NCBI GenBank assembly: GCA_025642065.1
Contig: JAODUP010000156.1
Location: 186,001-250,000, forward strand
From: Paralvinella palmiformis
Taxonomy: Eukaryota > Annelida > Polychaeta > Terebellida > Alvinellidae
DNA length: 64,000 nucleotides
Direction: 5' to 3'
Below, one piece after another: positions 24,290 to 34,359 of this stretch. The notes beneath the pieces are model-generated. The model saw only the letters and a program-made list of their open reading frames with translations, made no database searches and had not been told where the DNA came from. The position numbers were made by a program, and so were the translations under genes. Each line of letters opens with the position of its first letter. Position 1 is the first letter of the stretch.

Positions 24290-25959
24290 CAATTTGCTCG
24301 GTTCATTCTTGACACCACTGGTTTCAAGATCCCAGTATTTAGCTAACAGATCATCTGCATTTGTAACATGCCGTGGTGTTCATGACTGGGGTATTCTTCA
24401 GATTTGTTGGTTGGGATATCCCAGTTTAGAGGCAACTGCTGTTGAAGTTGTAGTGGTACTGTGTCAACCTGCTTCATTTGTGATTCTGTTGCTCAAAATG
24501 ATGAGGTGTTTATGCGTTCTCTACAAGACTTTGACTTTTCAACATTCAGACTTCTGAGTGTAGCTTCTGTACCAAATGTACGATGGGCACCCCCATCCAG
24601 GAGTATATTGACAGTAACCTTGTTGTTGTTACTGCGGAGATTGTTTGTTGCTGTTTTCAGTAATACAGGTCCTGTGTGATGATCAGTTGTATTCACTGGA
24701 GCTAGCGTAACATGAGTGGAATCCGGTATATTTTGCTTTGTATTATGATGTGGTTTCTCCTTATCACATTGGTTACTACTGCGACATAGTGATGTGTGAT
24801 GCTTTTGATGGCACATCTGGCACCTACTCTTTGTACGACAATCACGTACACTCTGATGTTCGTGGAGAGAATTGAAACACAACCTGTTCGTCTTTCCACC
24901 ATAAGTCGATGTTGCTTATCGGTGACCTTAGTGCAGTCCTTGTGATGATGTGATCCCTCATAATACACGCAACTGTGAGATGTGTAACCCTGGTTACTAG
25001 AGTTAGGAGTGAACTTCTTTGTTCCAACATGGAGTGATGCTAAAGAGGATATAACCTCTCTAGTCGATGACATGTTGTGATTAATGGCTTCTTCAATCTT
25101 CATGCTGTAGTCCATACTTTATTCACCAGCCTATATCTCAGTATATAATGCATCCATTAACTGTTTTAGTGTCCATGCTACATCACCATGATCTCTTGTA
25201 ATCTGTATTTTCACTGTGCGGTGAAGTTTGTTCAAATATCATGGGGATGAGGAGATCACCTTATGCGTCTTCCGTCTAGCCTAGTGAATGTAGACCTCTA
25301 ATGTACGATTCCATGTTATCATAGACATTTCTAAGGCTAGTGATGTTACTAGAAGATGATGGAAGTTGCCATAGCACTTTCATGTAGGCAGCTATCAATT
25401 GATGAGGTTGTCCATATCGTTTACGGAACAGTATCAGTGCCTCATTGTAGTTAGTATTTGTCAACGGCAAGCCATCAACTGTCCTGGCAGCTGCACCTTT
25501 CAGATTGGCACGTAGGTATTGAAATTTCTGTATCTCATACAAGTTGTCATCGCTATGTACCGCTGCACAGAAAGCGTCATGAAAAGTATTCCACTCTAAA
25601 ATGTTTCCATCAAAAGTAGGTAATTGCAGCTCTTCAATGTAATCATCAGCATCAACGATTGAATCTTCAAATGTTTCAACAGGAGTTAGGTCTAGTATCT
25701 TAGTGTCTACTTCTTCTAAGATTTCTAGTTTACTGTTCATAGAAGTGAGTTGACTGACCAATGCTTGTGTGTCTGACGAGGGAGCTGAGGATGTGTGTAC
25801 CGATGCCATTATTCGATGCACGGTTTCATTACCATGATTGATAAGCTTTGTCATCTGCCCGCGATGAGCACGACGTGTTGTGGTTAGTTTTCTAAGTTCC
25901 TGGAGTGTTTCTTCCGAGAGTTGCACCTTGACTAGGTATAATCCTGGTCCAAACGGCAC
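24290..25959 (-). pseudogene. BEL/Pao gag and protease remnant
   Basis: 25959-25276 is open for 227 codons and matches the DUF1759 gag domain: LQLPTFDGNILEWNTFHDAF, QKFQYLRANLKGAAARTV, RKRYGQPHQLI and ESYIRGLHSLG. 24882-24493 carries Cys/His finger motifs (CFNSLHEHQSVRDC, CQMCHQKHHTSLC) and then a protease-like LLDGGAHRTF (DUF1758 type, where DSGS or DGGS is usual). The part between, 25275-24882, is broken by frameshifts. The first frame has no ATG near its beginning; a methionine occurs at about 25809. Confidence 0.85.
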
Positions 25960-25964
25960 CCAAA

Positions 25965-26121
25965 TGTTATTCTTCTTATGTATGAGAGAAATACGTTGTT
26001 TGTTTTAGTACTTTATCGTGGATGCCTGAACGTCATTACGAAGCATGTAATGTTTCACAAATATGTAGTCATAATGTGATGATTATAATTTACAATTAGA
26101 GAGCTATCACACTTTCCCACA
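25965..26121 (-). repeat. 5' LTR of the BEL/Pao element
   Basis: 157 bp; see the partner at 20798-20960. It contains the same AGAGAAA.ACGTTGTTTGTTTT and ATGTAGTCATAA segments. The primer-binding-like GGTGCCGTTTGG lies directly inside it on the sense strand. Confidence 0.85.
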
Positions 26122-26435
26122 AAGGTACATTTGTTCGAACATTTGTTCGAAGGATCAATAGATAACCAGAAAATTAAAAAAAAATACTAAAAACGTTAAA
26201 AAGGAATTACCTTTGTGTAATAGTAACATGGATTAAAGGAATTACCTTTGTGGAACGGTAAAAACAATGAACGTTCTACTAAAAAAAAAAAACAACACCT
26301 AAAAATACACAGGTCATTTACAGTATTCCAAGACAACTTTCTTCTACTACTAACACACACAAGCGAATCATACCCAGAAAACAACAAAAATCCACTGATA
26401 AAACAACAAAACAACAATACAAAAGTACTAATTCG

Positions 26436-27821
26436 ACAGCATCTGGTGTGAGATTTGTAAAAGCAGCTAGTGACCATCTCGGTAATGTTTTTCTATGTAG
26501 TTTTAATTTTATGGGACAAGGTTTCGCTCAGTGAAACATGCCTATCAGTGTGAAAAGGCAAGATTCTCGGGATTGGATGGACTTACTGAAAGAATTGGGA
26601 ATTGTAATTTGGCATATAGTGCTAAGATGTTGGGTCAAGAGGTTGCTCGTTCCACCACATGGGAGAGTTTAAATTTCAATTTAATGAATCAATTATTAAA
26701 ACTTAAATGAGAACAGGTTCCTTATTTCAAAAATGAATTATTGGCCGCAAAAGGGATGGAAATAGTACATCCAGTTTCAGATATCTTTTGGGGAACGGGC
26801 ACAAAGGATAAAAAGGGCCGTGATATGTTCGGAGCACTGCTTCAAAATCTTTTAAAGAGAAAAATTAGATAACCTGAACGACCAAACACTAGGAACCACA
26901 CATACGCACCTACAATACCACTACCAATACAAACAACTAACCGGTTTGATGCATTAACACCAAACAGTAACACAAATACACCTGCTTCACAGAAACATAA
27001 CAAAACACATACCCCTATTTTCGAAACACCGATCCGGCATTTAACCCAAATATCTCCCAAAAACATTTCAGCAGAATCACCGGAAGCTAAATCTCCGTGG
27101 AAGATAGGTGACCAGGTTGATTCTCTAGTCTCTTCATTAGATGTCCCCCTTTGAATAAAGAAACACCAAAACCACAGCGTGCAAAGGTTTGCAGGATTCG
27201 ACTAAATCCACCCATCGTCACCAGTAGAGGACACGTCTCCAGCCTGTCCTCCACCACGCAAACGAATGTAATGGGAGGGGGAAAGACAACATCGTCTTTT
27301 CCGGCTGTGGTAACAACACACAGACAGAAAAAAGGTGAATGGAAGTGGCCAGTTATAGAGCAGGACATCCTGATAATGGGTACTGGAGGACTTGGAGCCA
27401 TTATATCCTCTCCAAAAGAGGATATACAAATAGAACATTTTCCGGGAGCCCGTTTCCAGCACTTCACGGATAAAGCCAATAAGAAGGTACCTAAGGTCAT
27501 TATTTTTAACGTTGGTTTACATGATAAAAGCTCGGACCCTGTGAAAACATCATGTCGGAATTTAATGACAATGATGACGTGGGTAAGAGCGAGATTTCCA
27601 ACAATTAAAATATATTTAACGGAAATTAACTATTCCTCTCTGCTTCCACAAGCAGAACAAATAGGATAAACAAATCAATGACTCAATATAAAGAAGTCAA
27701 CATTATACCTAAATCAGATGAGAAGGTCTTCCAGACTTCTTCCAGCGATATTCATAATAATGAATGGAGTGAAGACACGGCCAATGCTATGTTACGTCAC
27801 TGGTTAAGTTATTTAAACTAA
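26436..27821 (+). pseudogene. PLE ORF1 remnant: NADAR-like domain plus SGNH-like domain
   Basis: First part (26436-26872): DHLGNVFLCSFNFMGQGF, then one base is lost near 26527 and the reading goes on as SVKHAYQCEKARFSG, LAYSAKMLG and TTWESLNFNLMNQLLKLK. After a TGA at 26708 it continues with YFKNELLAAKGMEIV and DIFWGTG...GRDMFGALL. This order (F.S.EHAYQ..KA, then D.YWG.G and G.N.LG..L) is that of NADAR (YbiA-like, old DUF1768) domains; the usual Glu of S.E is Lys here. A Thr/Asn/Pro-rich linker follows. The second part (27151-27669, another frame) has FPGARFQHF and KVIIFNVGLHDKS and ends after another shift in SDIHNNEWSEDTANAM with a stop at 27819-27821. That suits an SGNH-hydrolase-like fold (the first block, MGTGGLGAI, lacks GDS). 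It is broken in several places. Confidence 0.7.
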
Positions 27822-27834
27822 ATGAACCAGAAGG

Positions 27835-30043
27835 TCAATTTGACCCGTGTTCTAACAATAATCGTAATATAATTAATATTTCTTCTTATATGATTTCGGA
27901 AAAGGAGATTAATTTAATAAGCAAAGGTTTGTCATTTGTCCCTACCCCTGATATTGATAAAACAGCAATCACAAATGCAGTGTTTAACTTGGGTAGAAAT
28001 TAAAAATTAAATATTTTGTTTAGATGTTGCCGTAACAACTATATTAAAAACAGTAAGACGTTTGTGTCGAAATCCAACTGGATCCCAACTGATAAAGTAA
28101 TAGACCCAGATCTCCTTCAATGTATTCCAAACTTCACATCAGAAATAAAAAGCTTAACTATTCTGAAGGAAAAGAATAATATAGACCAGTCGGAATTATT
28201 AGCCCTCAGAGATATCCGCAAAAATAAGAGTTTAGTATTTTTTTTAAACAGATAAAGGTTCAGCAACAGTGATAATGGATAAAAGTATTATTTAGCTGAA
28301 GGTTATCGACAACTAAATAATACTCACCACTACAAAACATTTAAACTCCTTTATTTCCCCAAACATTAGTAAAGGTTGCAGAAATATTAAATATATTAAG
28401 AAATTCTGGTGTTATCACAGATAAATAATTGCAATTTTTATTACCGCCAATTAATCCAAGGCCTCGGCGATTCTATATGCTTCCTAAAATTCATAAGGCA
28501 TTTAAGAGTTGGACTTTTCCAGATATCTGACTGTAATAGTGAATCTAAAAATGTTGCAAGTTTCATAGACAGTATTCTTAAACCACCTGCAATGAAACAC
28601 CCTTCTTATATAACAAATACCTACGATTTTGTAGGTAAAATTGCAAAGCTAATCATACCTGATGGATGCTTGCTTATAGCATTAGATGTTGAGAGCATGT
28701 ATACAAATATTGACCATGCTAAAGGGCTTAATGCAGTGAGTGAAGCACTTCAATTTCGAGGTCCCTTATATGACGGCATAATGCAACTCCTTGAATTATC
28801 ATTAAAAAATAACGATTTTCTCTTTAACGGGCAATGGTATATTCAGGCCACTGGCACTTCAATGGGCCGGGGTTGGGCTCCTCATTATGCCGACATATAT
28901 ATGGCTAGATTTGAGAAGGAGGCTTTATATAAAGCAGCTTTAAAACCACATACATACTATCGTTATTTAGATGATATATTTATTGTGTGACCCAACAGAG
29001 AAAAGGCTTTTTGTTGATTTTTAGATAGTTTAAATAATCACGAACCACCGATTAGATTTAAAGCTACATTAAATAAGCAGAACATTGATTTATTGGATAC
29101 AACCATATTTAAAAATCCAGAAAATGAAAATGGATTATTAACAAATGTCTTCTTTAAACCGACAGACACTCACCAACTCTTACATAAGGATTCCTTTCAC
29201 CCTAAGCATACTTTTCAAGGAATCCTGAAGTCTCAAATCTCACGTGTTTAGGATTTGTTCAAACATTACAGATTTTGATGAAGCGTGGCGTATATTGTCT
29301 CATTCATTATGCAAAAGGAATTGCTACAAATACAACAACGTCGTATTAATCCGACTAATCCTACAAATAGTCAGTGGTGTTTAGAACCGTGTGGGATTAG
29401 CAGATGTAGATCATGCGAGATATTGTGTTCTTGTCACAATATCACAAGTACAGTTACAAATAAAATACATGGAATAATAGGCAATTTAAACTGTAGCTCA
29501 TCTAACATAATATATATCTGTAAATGTTTACGTTGCTATAAACAGTATGTAGGCGAGAGTAATGGCGAACCTCGTGTTAGAATTAATGGCCACAGATTTG
29601 TGATTAATTCAAAAGTGATGTCTTCTGCGTTATTCACGCATCTTCTAGAACATACACAGATAAATACAGACTTGCCCGAACCATCTCTAGAAGATTATGA
29701 TTTAATTCCGATTGAGCAGTTACCTACTACAGGTTCAAACACTCAACACAAGATAAATAGATTAATTCGGGAAACATTTTGGATAGATACCCTAGGTACA
29801 TTAGAACCGGGAGGTCTTAATAAGAAAAGATATGAAGATGTTATAAAACCTATACAAAATGAGGACGTTGTCCCATTTGTGGTACCATTTTCAAAAACGG
29901 CTAACATAGCAGCAAGAATAATTAAAAAACATTATAACATTCTCCAACAGAAAGAAGTGTTGAATGATTATGAATATAGAATCATCACAGCTTATTCTAA
30001 ACACAACAATCTAGCTCGTTCCTTGGTTTCTAGCAAAATGTAA
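27835..30043 (+). pseudogene. PLE ORF2 remnant: reverse transcriptase and GIY-YIG endonuclease
   Basis: It starts with a decayed N-terminal part (INLISKGLSFVPTP at about 27910, then 28016-28255). The RT core at 28409-28990 has DVESMYTNIDHAKG, TGTSMGRGWAPHYAD and the catalytic YRYLDDIFIV, closed at once by a TGA at 28988. It then reads on as LLDTTIF and FKPTDTHQLLHKD to about 29250. From 29285 to 30043 an open 252-codon segment holds Cys pairs (CRSCEILCSC), the GIY-YIG-type nuclease (IIYICKCLRCYKQYVGESNG, R..GHR) and FWIDTLGTLEPGGLN. These match Neptune-type Penelope elements. Several stops and frameshifts make it inactive. Confidence 0.88.
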
Positions 30044-30179
30044 GAAAACGTTATATTTAACAATTTCTCCTGGAGCTCTGAATAGGTTTTCTGTTAATAA
30101 ATCTCCAGTAAAACAACTTAAACCCAATTACAAAAATTCGCATCCCTAGTAATTACTTAAGTAAAACAAAGCAATATTT

Positions 30180-30295
30180 CCTGAAAAACTGTTTAATACA
30201 CGTTCTTAAAGCTACATATCCTTAAATTATGTTATGTTTACATGCTATAGCCGTTCACCTAGTAATTATGTTCTATTTAAATGTTATTATTGCTA
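30180..30295 (+). repeat. PLE 3' tail segment, copy 1
   Basis: The 110 bp from GAAAAACTGTTTAA to TTCTATTTAAATGTTA recur at 37094-37205 with about six differences. In both places a microsatellite follows. Confidence 0.85.
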
Positions 30296-30329
30296 TTATG
30301 ATTACTCTTACTCTAACTAGTTTCATTAT

Positions 30330-30333
30330 AATT

Positions 30334-30364
<31 letters not shown>

Positions 30365-30440
30365 CTGTCATGGTGATTAATTTCATAATGATAATCATCA
30401 TTATGATACGAAACATTATCATTAAAATCCCATAGTAACA
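30330..30440. repeat. (ATC)n-rich simple sequence
   Basis: An ATC trinucleotide run (30337-30364) is followed by ATC/ATT-rich near-palindromic sequence. Confidence 0.9.
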
Positions 30441-31444
30441 TAGTTCTCTGGGTACCATAATGGTGAATATAAACCTAACAATTTGGGAGGAATATTGAAA
30501 CAAATTTATTCCGTTTACTTTTTTATTTGTGTAATATACACATGTCAATAATCTCAGTGGACGTATTAAACATGAGAAGTAATGCATAAAATGTCATTTA
30601 TAAACAAAAGGTGACTGATCGATAATCTCGATGGGTCATATATAGAATATCAGACTGAGTATTCTAGTCCATAAGTGACGTCATCTTCGGCAAAGGTCGT
30701 CTGTGTTCGCCGAGACTGATGAAAATATATGTCAATATGGCGTCTATTTGCGTATAAAAAATAAACATTGATGGACACAAAGCAACGAATATTTTTGATG
30801 GTTAGTGGTTAATCTAATAATGGATGGCGTGAGTTATTGTTTTAAATAAAAATGTGTATATAATACTTCAAATGGCTTCATGTAGTAGACCATTAACTCG
30901 TGAATCACCCCTTCCATCTTCAGTACTCCAAGGCTTACCAGTCAAGTTTAAAACAGAATTCGATTTTATTGTGTACTATAAAATTAGATAGTGTTATAGC
31001 CTGATATATTACGTATGTGACATTAAAACAGGAAAATGTCAGCTTTAGATATCTGGTGAACAGATGTTTGTTGGATATTATCAGCGTATAATAAAATAAA
31101 TAATTTTGAATATGTGTCTGGGTTGAATATTCATAACCAGGCTGATGGCAATACATTCCTATTTATTACATATTTATATATAAAGACAACTGAACGCGCA
31201 GTAAAATATATTTATTATCAGATATGTATGTGTACATTACAAATCACTTAACAATATTCGTGTCACAATCACCAAAGAAGACGTAGAAAGTTCGAATTAT
31301 ACAGTTTCGTATTCGATTTAAAAGCTATTTCATGTGGGATTCGTAGAAACAGTCAAATATTCACAGTTAGAAAAACTGATGTGACTCCCAAAATATTTGG
31401 TTTTCGTTAGTTAACTATGTGTAATAATAAAAGTTTATTGTCTT
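30441..31444. other. non-coding spacer
   Basis: No coding signal. It contains GTGACGTCATCTTCGG (about 30676), of the kind often seen in DNA-transposon ends, but no partner was found. Confidence 0.4.
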
Positions 31445-31600
31445 TATTAGAGTACTGAGATAAGTGGTAAAGTGCTACGATACAAACCTACATGCCAGAG
31501 GTCGAATCTCAATGCTAGCTAACTGTGAATGTGGAATGTTTTACTTGGGGTTGGTCTTCAGTAATAAGTATCAAGTGTAACTATTGTCGAAGTTGAACTA
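31445..31600 (+). repeat. possible decayed SINE
   Basis: AAGTGGTAAAGTGCTACGAT and CAGAGGTCGAATCTC resemble an A-box and a B-box at normal tRNA spacing. The body does not match the other families clearly. Confidence 0.35.
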
Positions 31601-31618
31601 AGCACATTTCTGTTTGAT

Positions 31619-31748
31619 TTGACAGACAGACAGACAGACATACATACATACAGACGGACGGAGGGACGGACGGTCGGGCCGACCGACCGACCGACGGACA
31701 GACAGATAATTAGAAAGACAGACAAACAATTAGAAAGACAGACAAACA
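31619..31748. repeat. (GACA)n / (GACG)n / (GACC)n tetranucleotide array
   Basis: GACA units change into CATA, GACG, GACC and GACA again, followed by two copies of AATTAGAAAGACAGACAAAC. Confidence 0.95.
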
Positions 31749-32183
31749 GCTTATTTAAGTTGGAACAATTAAATCATAATAACATAGGACTATATAAGTA
31801 TGCCATAAACATTAGTATGCAACATGGTAAGTGATTTGTGATAGTGCATACTAACTCAATTAAAACAGACATACATATATGCATATTGTGTTAAAACATT
31901 CACCACCTCCGCCTTATTCAGTAATAAAATATTCAAATCTTTATTCATCTGAATACAACTGACTGTGCTGCGTTAAATATTTATTTATCACCTCTCCCCT
32001 GCCCCCAAAATGTATCATTGGCCTAACTTGTACCACAAGAGACAGCTACATCCTGGATTACAAACCCGTGCCAGTACTCTCTCAAGTGTGTTTCAGTTTT
32101 GAAGGTCATTAGACGATTTAAGTCACAACTCTTGAGATCTTTTGTTTTTCTGACTGCGTGAAATGTTTACATTGTAAACCATG
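31749..32183. other. non-coding, upstream of the duplication
   Basis: No gene recognised. It ends at the first duplication junction near TTTATGTAATG. Confidence 0.4.
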
Positions 32184-34359
32184 TTTATGTAATGTTGTTC
32201 TATGTTTTAGACTCTGAAACATGTTTAGATTTTCGGCTAACATCATAGGATTTTTAAATGCGTAAAGATTCACAGACTAAAGAATAAATTAATTCACAAG
32301 TTACTGTAGTACGTACCTGTCCTGTATATCCGTGAATGTTTTAATGCTATTAATTATTGTATCTGCTGTCAGTTTAGTTATGAATCAGAGATATTAATGC
32401 TATAAATATGAACTCCAATCTGTAGAAATGTATCAGGTGTTTTCTTTAATTTGAGAAAACTAAATTTAGACCTAAATACTATTCTGTCGAGGTGTTTTCG
32501 AAAATAATATCAATGTTTTGAGACCGTCCCGTGATTCTTTAGAAACATTATTGCATAAATTGAGATATGTTATTAATGATACTTTATTAATGGTTTGATT
32601 AGAGAACCTTTCAATTAAAATAACTGGTAGTTGGTTTGTCAAAATATAATAACTTTCTAGTTATCTATGAATATTGAACCCCTGTTAAGATTTATAGTCC
32701 ATTCATTATTAAGCTCATTAATGGTCGAACAACTCAAGGAAATATTGATGAAGTATTTTCCATCTTGTAATGATGGTCATTACTTTACTATGGGATGTTA
32801 AAGTGTAGAATGCAATTTTATACTCAGAGGTGGCGCTTCGGTCACAACATATGACGGAAATATATGATATGTTATTTTTTTATGAAACAGGTGCACGTAT
32901 TTATCAACCAGGACCAGCCACCTGCGACAATATCCTTGGGTACAATGTTCTGTTAACTCTGAATCAATAATTGACACAAAGTAAGCCAAGAAAGTCATTA
33001 CATCATTGATTTATCAATACATTTGAATAAATCAAATGTCGAAGAGAATTAATAACCATAGCCTACTGTTGATTTAAACAGTTTGTGACATTCAATTGTT
33101 ATTTAGCCTAATCATCGGAAGCTGACATATTAACAGTGGTGTTCAGAAATTAAATGACACTTCATTAGAATTACGTTGTGACCATACTTACATCGTAATG
33201 GGAACCGTACATAGCATCTTCCTATCGATATTAATAGTAATATTAGTTCTTATATGGATTGTCTTCGTGCTTAACACGAACATTGCGTTAAATGCAAGTG
33301 GATCGAATCTTGTAATCCACACACACATGAACGATGATATAGATTTGACCAACAGAACTAAAGATTTTGGCAAATCAGTAAAGAACAAGACTCAACATCT
33401 GTACACACGTATAGCAAGTGATGTGCAAAAAGTAGTTAACACTGAAAGAAATGGAAATCCTTTCTCAGTTGAGGAACACCATTATATGACAGTCTATCCA
33501 GTGGGAAGATTGGGCAATCAGTTGTTCCAATATGCAGTTTTGTATGCCGTTACTCGAACAAATCATACTTGGATACCGGTAATGATGGAAGATAACAATT
33601 TGGATTTACTTCAGAATACATTTGGAACATCTCTATCCATAAGAGTAGAGAACTATAGCTTCATCAATTACACTACAGTTACAGCAGGCGTTGATGCTGA
33701 TACAACGGTTAAGGTACTAAATAATTTGCCGAAAGTCAATATTACGTTGGATGGATATTTCGAATCACATAAATATTTTTCTCAGGTGAAGGATGATTTA
33801 AGGCTTGAATTCATCTTTCCAAGACCAATTCAAGATGAAGTTTTTAAATATTTTAATAGTGTAATACCAATATTGTGGAAAGATGAACGGTTTGTAAGAG
33901 TAGGCATCCACGTTCGTCGGACAGATCAGATCACGGAAGAGAGACAGACCATGGGTTTTATTCCACAGCCTCCAAGTTACTTTATCCACGCCATGGAGTA
34001 TTTTAAGCAGGAATACAACAGGGTACAGTTTATTGTAACTAGTGATGACTTAGCTTGGTGCAAGGAGAATATATTAGATGAACATATAGAATTTTCGACT
34101 CACAATTACACAATGGATCTTGCTATTCTCTCTCTAAGTGATCATATTATAATATCCCTTGGTACCTATTCATGGTGGGCTGGATGGTTGTGTAAGGGTA
34201 CGACCATATATTATGGTGTAATGCCCCCAAACGACACCTATCTGGGTAAGGTTTATAATAACAACAGTTGTGTGCCAGTTCCAGATGATGAATATAATAA
34301 ATGGTTGCCTGTAATATAAAGTTTCAAAATTCATGCTTATAATATTATCCCTTTCCTTA
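32184..34359 (+). repeat. tandem duplication, unit 1 (2,176 bp)
   Basis: Matches 34360-36540 at a constant offset of 2,176 bp with about 1-2% differences. Each unit holds about 1 kb of 5' flank, one GT11 gene and a short 3' flank. The left junction (TTTATGTAATGTTG) follows directly on the 3' flank of the preceding gene (CCCTTTCC). Confidence 0.95.
33198..34319 (+). CDS. GT11 galactoside alpha-1,2-fucosyltransferase-like protein
   Basis: An intact, intronless ORF of 373 residues. Residues 6-27 are a hydrophobic signal anchor after a short N-terminus, so it is a type II Golgi membrane protein. A stem follows, and the catalytic domain starts near residue 96. GT11 landmarks: GRLGNQLFQYA (103-113), GYFES (186-190), the GDP-fucose-binding HVRRTD (238-243), TSDD (281-284) and SLGTYSWWAGWL (320-331). 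Enzymes of this family move L-fucose from GDP-fucose to a terminal galactose in alpha-1,2 linkage; acceptor use here is unknown. Several N-glycosylation sites are visible (such as N32, N122, N158, N303). The length is normal for the family. The first ATG in the frame is used. The tandem copy lies 1.05 kb downstream. Confidence 0.93.
   Translation: MGTVHSIFLSILIVILVLIWIVFVLNTNIALNASGSNLVIHTHMNDDIDLTNRTKDFGKSVKNKTQHLYTRIASDVQKVVNTERNGNPFSVEEHHYMTVYPVGRLGNQLFQYAVLYAVTRTNHTWIPVMMEDNNLDLLQNTFGTSLSIRVENYSFINYTTVTAGVDADTTVKVLNNLPKVNITLDGYFESHKYFSQVKDDLRLEFIFPRPIQDEVFKYFNSVIPILWKDERFVRVGIHVRRTDQITEERQTMGFIPQPPSYFIHAMEYFKQEYNRVQFIVTSDDLAWCKENILDEHIEFSTHNYTMDLAILSLSDHIIISLGTYSWWAGWLCKGTTIYYGVMPPNDTYLGKVYNNNSCVPVPDDEYNKWLPVI

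Larger units (their letters stand above)
20798..26121 (-). mobile_element. BEL/Pao LTR retrotransposon, both LTRs kept, interrupted and defective
   Basis: Direct repeats of about 160 bp at 20798-20960 and 25965-26121 bound gag, protease, reverse transcriptase, RNase H and the integrase N-terminal region, all on the minus strand. Each LTR starts TGT and ends ACA. The flanking pentamers are AAGGG and AAGGT, which may be a 5-bp target duplication with one change. Just inside the 5' LTR the sense strand reads TTTGGGTGCCGTTTGGACC, close to the TGGTGCCG primer-binding type of this superfamily. Stops, shifts, an insertion of about 0.87 kb in pol and loss of the integrase core make it non-autonomous. 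Confidence 0.9.
26130..30295 (+). mobile_element. Penelope-like element (Neptune-like) with NADAR/SGNH-like ORF1
   Basis: A plus-strand element of about 4.1 kb. It has a non-coding 5' part with two copies of AAAGGAATTACCTTTGTG (26200-26217 and 26235-26252), an ORF1 remnant (to 27821), an ORF2 with reverse transcriptase and GIY-YIG endonuclease (to 30043), and a 3' non-coding tail. The tail recurs alone at 37094-37205. The 5' boundary is uncertain because the BEL/Pao LTR abuts it at 26121. Stops and shifts in both ORFs show that it is inactive. The combination of RT with a C-terminal GIY-YIG nuclease defines Penelope-like elements. Confidence 0.85.

Noticed and set aside
30712..30740. Hammerhead-like CTGATGA near the Penelope-like element
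   Set aside because: No stem II and no GAAA at the proper distance; it also lies beyond the 3' tail of the element.
32798..32998. 66-codon minus-strand frame kept in both duplication units (also 34974-35174)
   Set aside because: It is conserved only because the whole unit was duplicated recently; no motif or splice support.
33188..33388. Minus-strand frame overlapping the start of the fucosyltransferase
   Set aside because: Shadow of the real plus-strand gene; present in both copies for the same reason.
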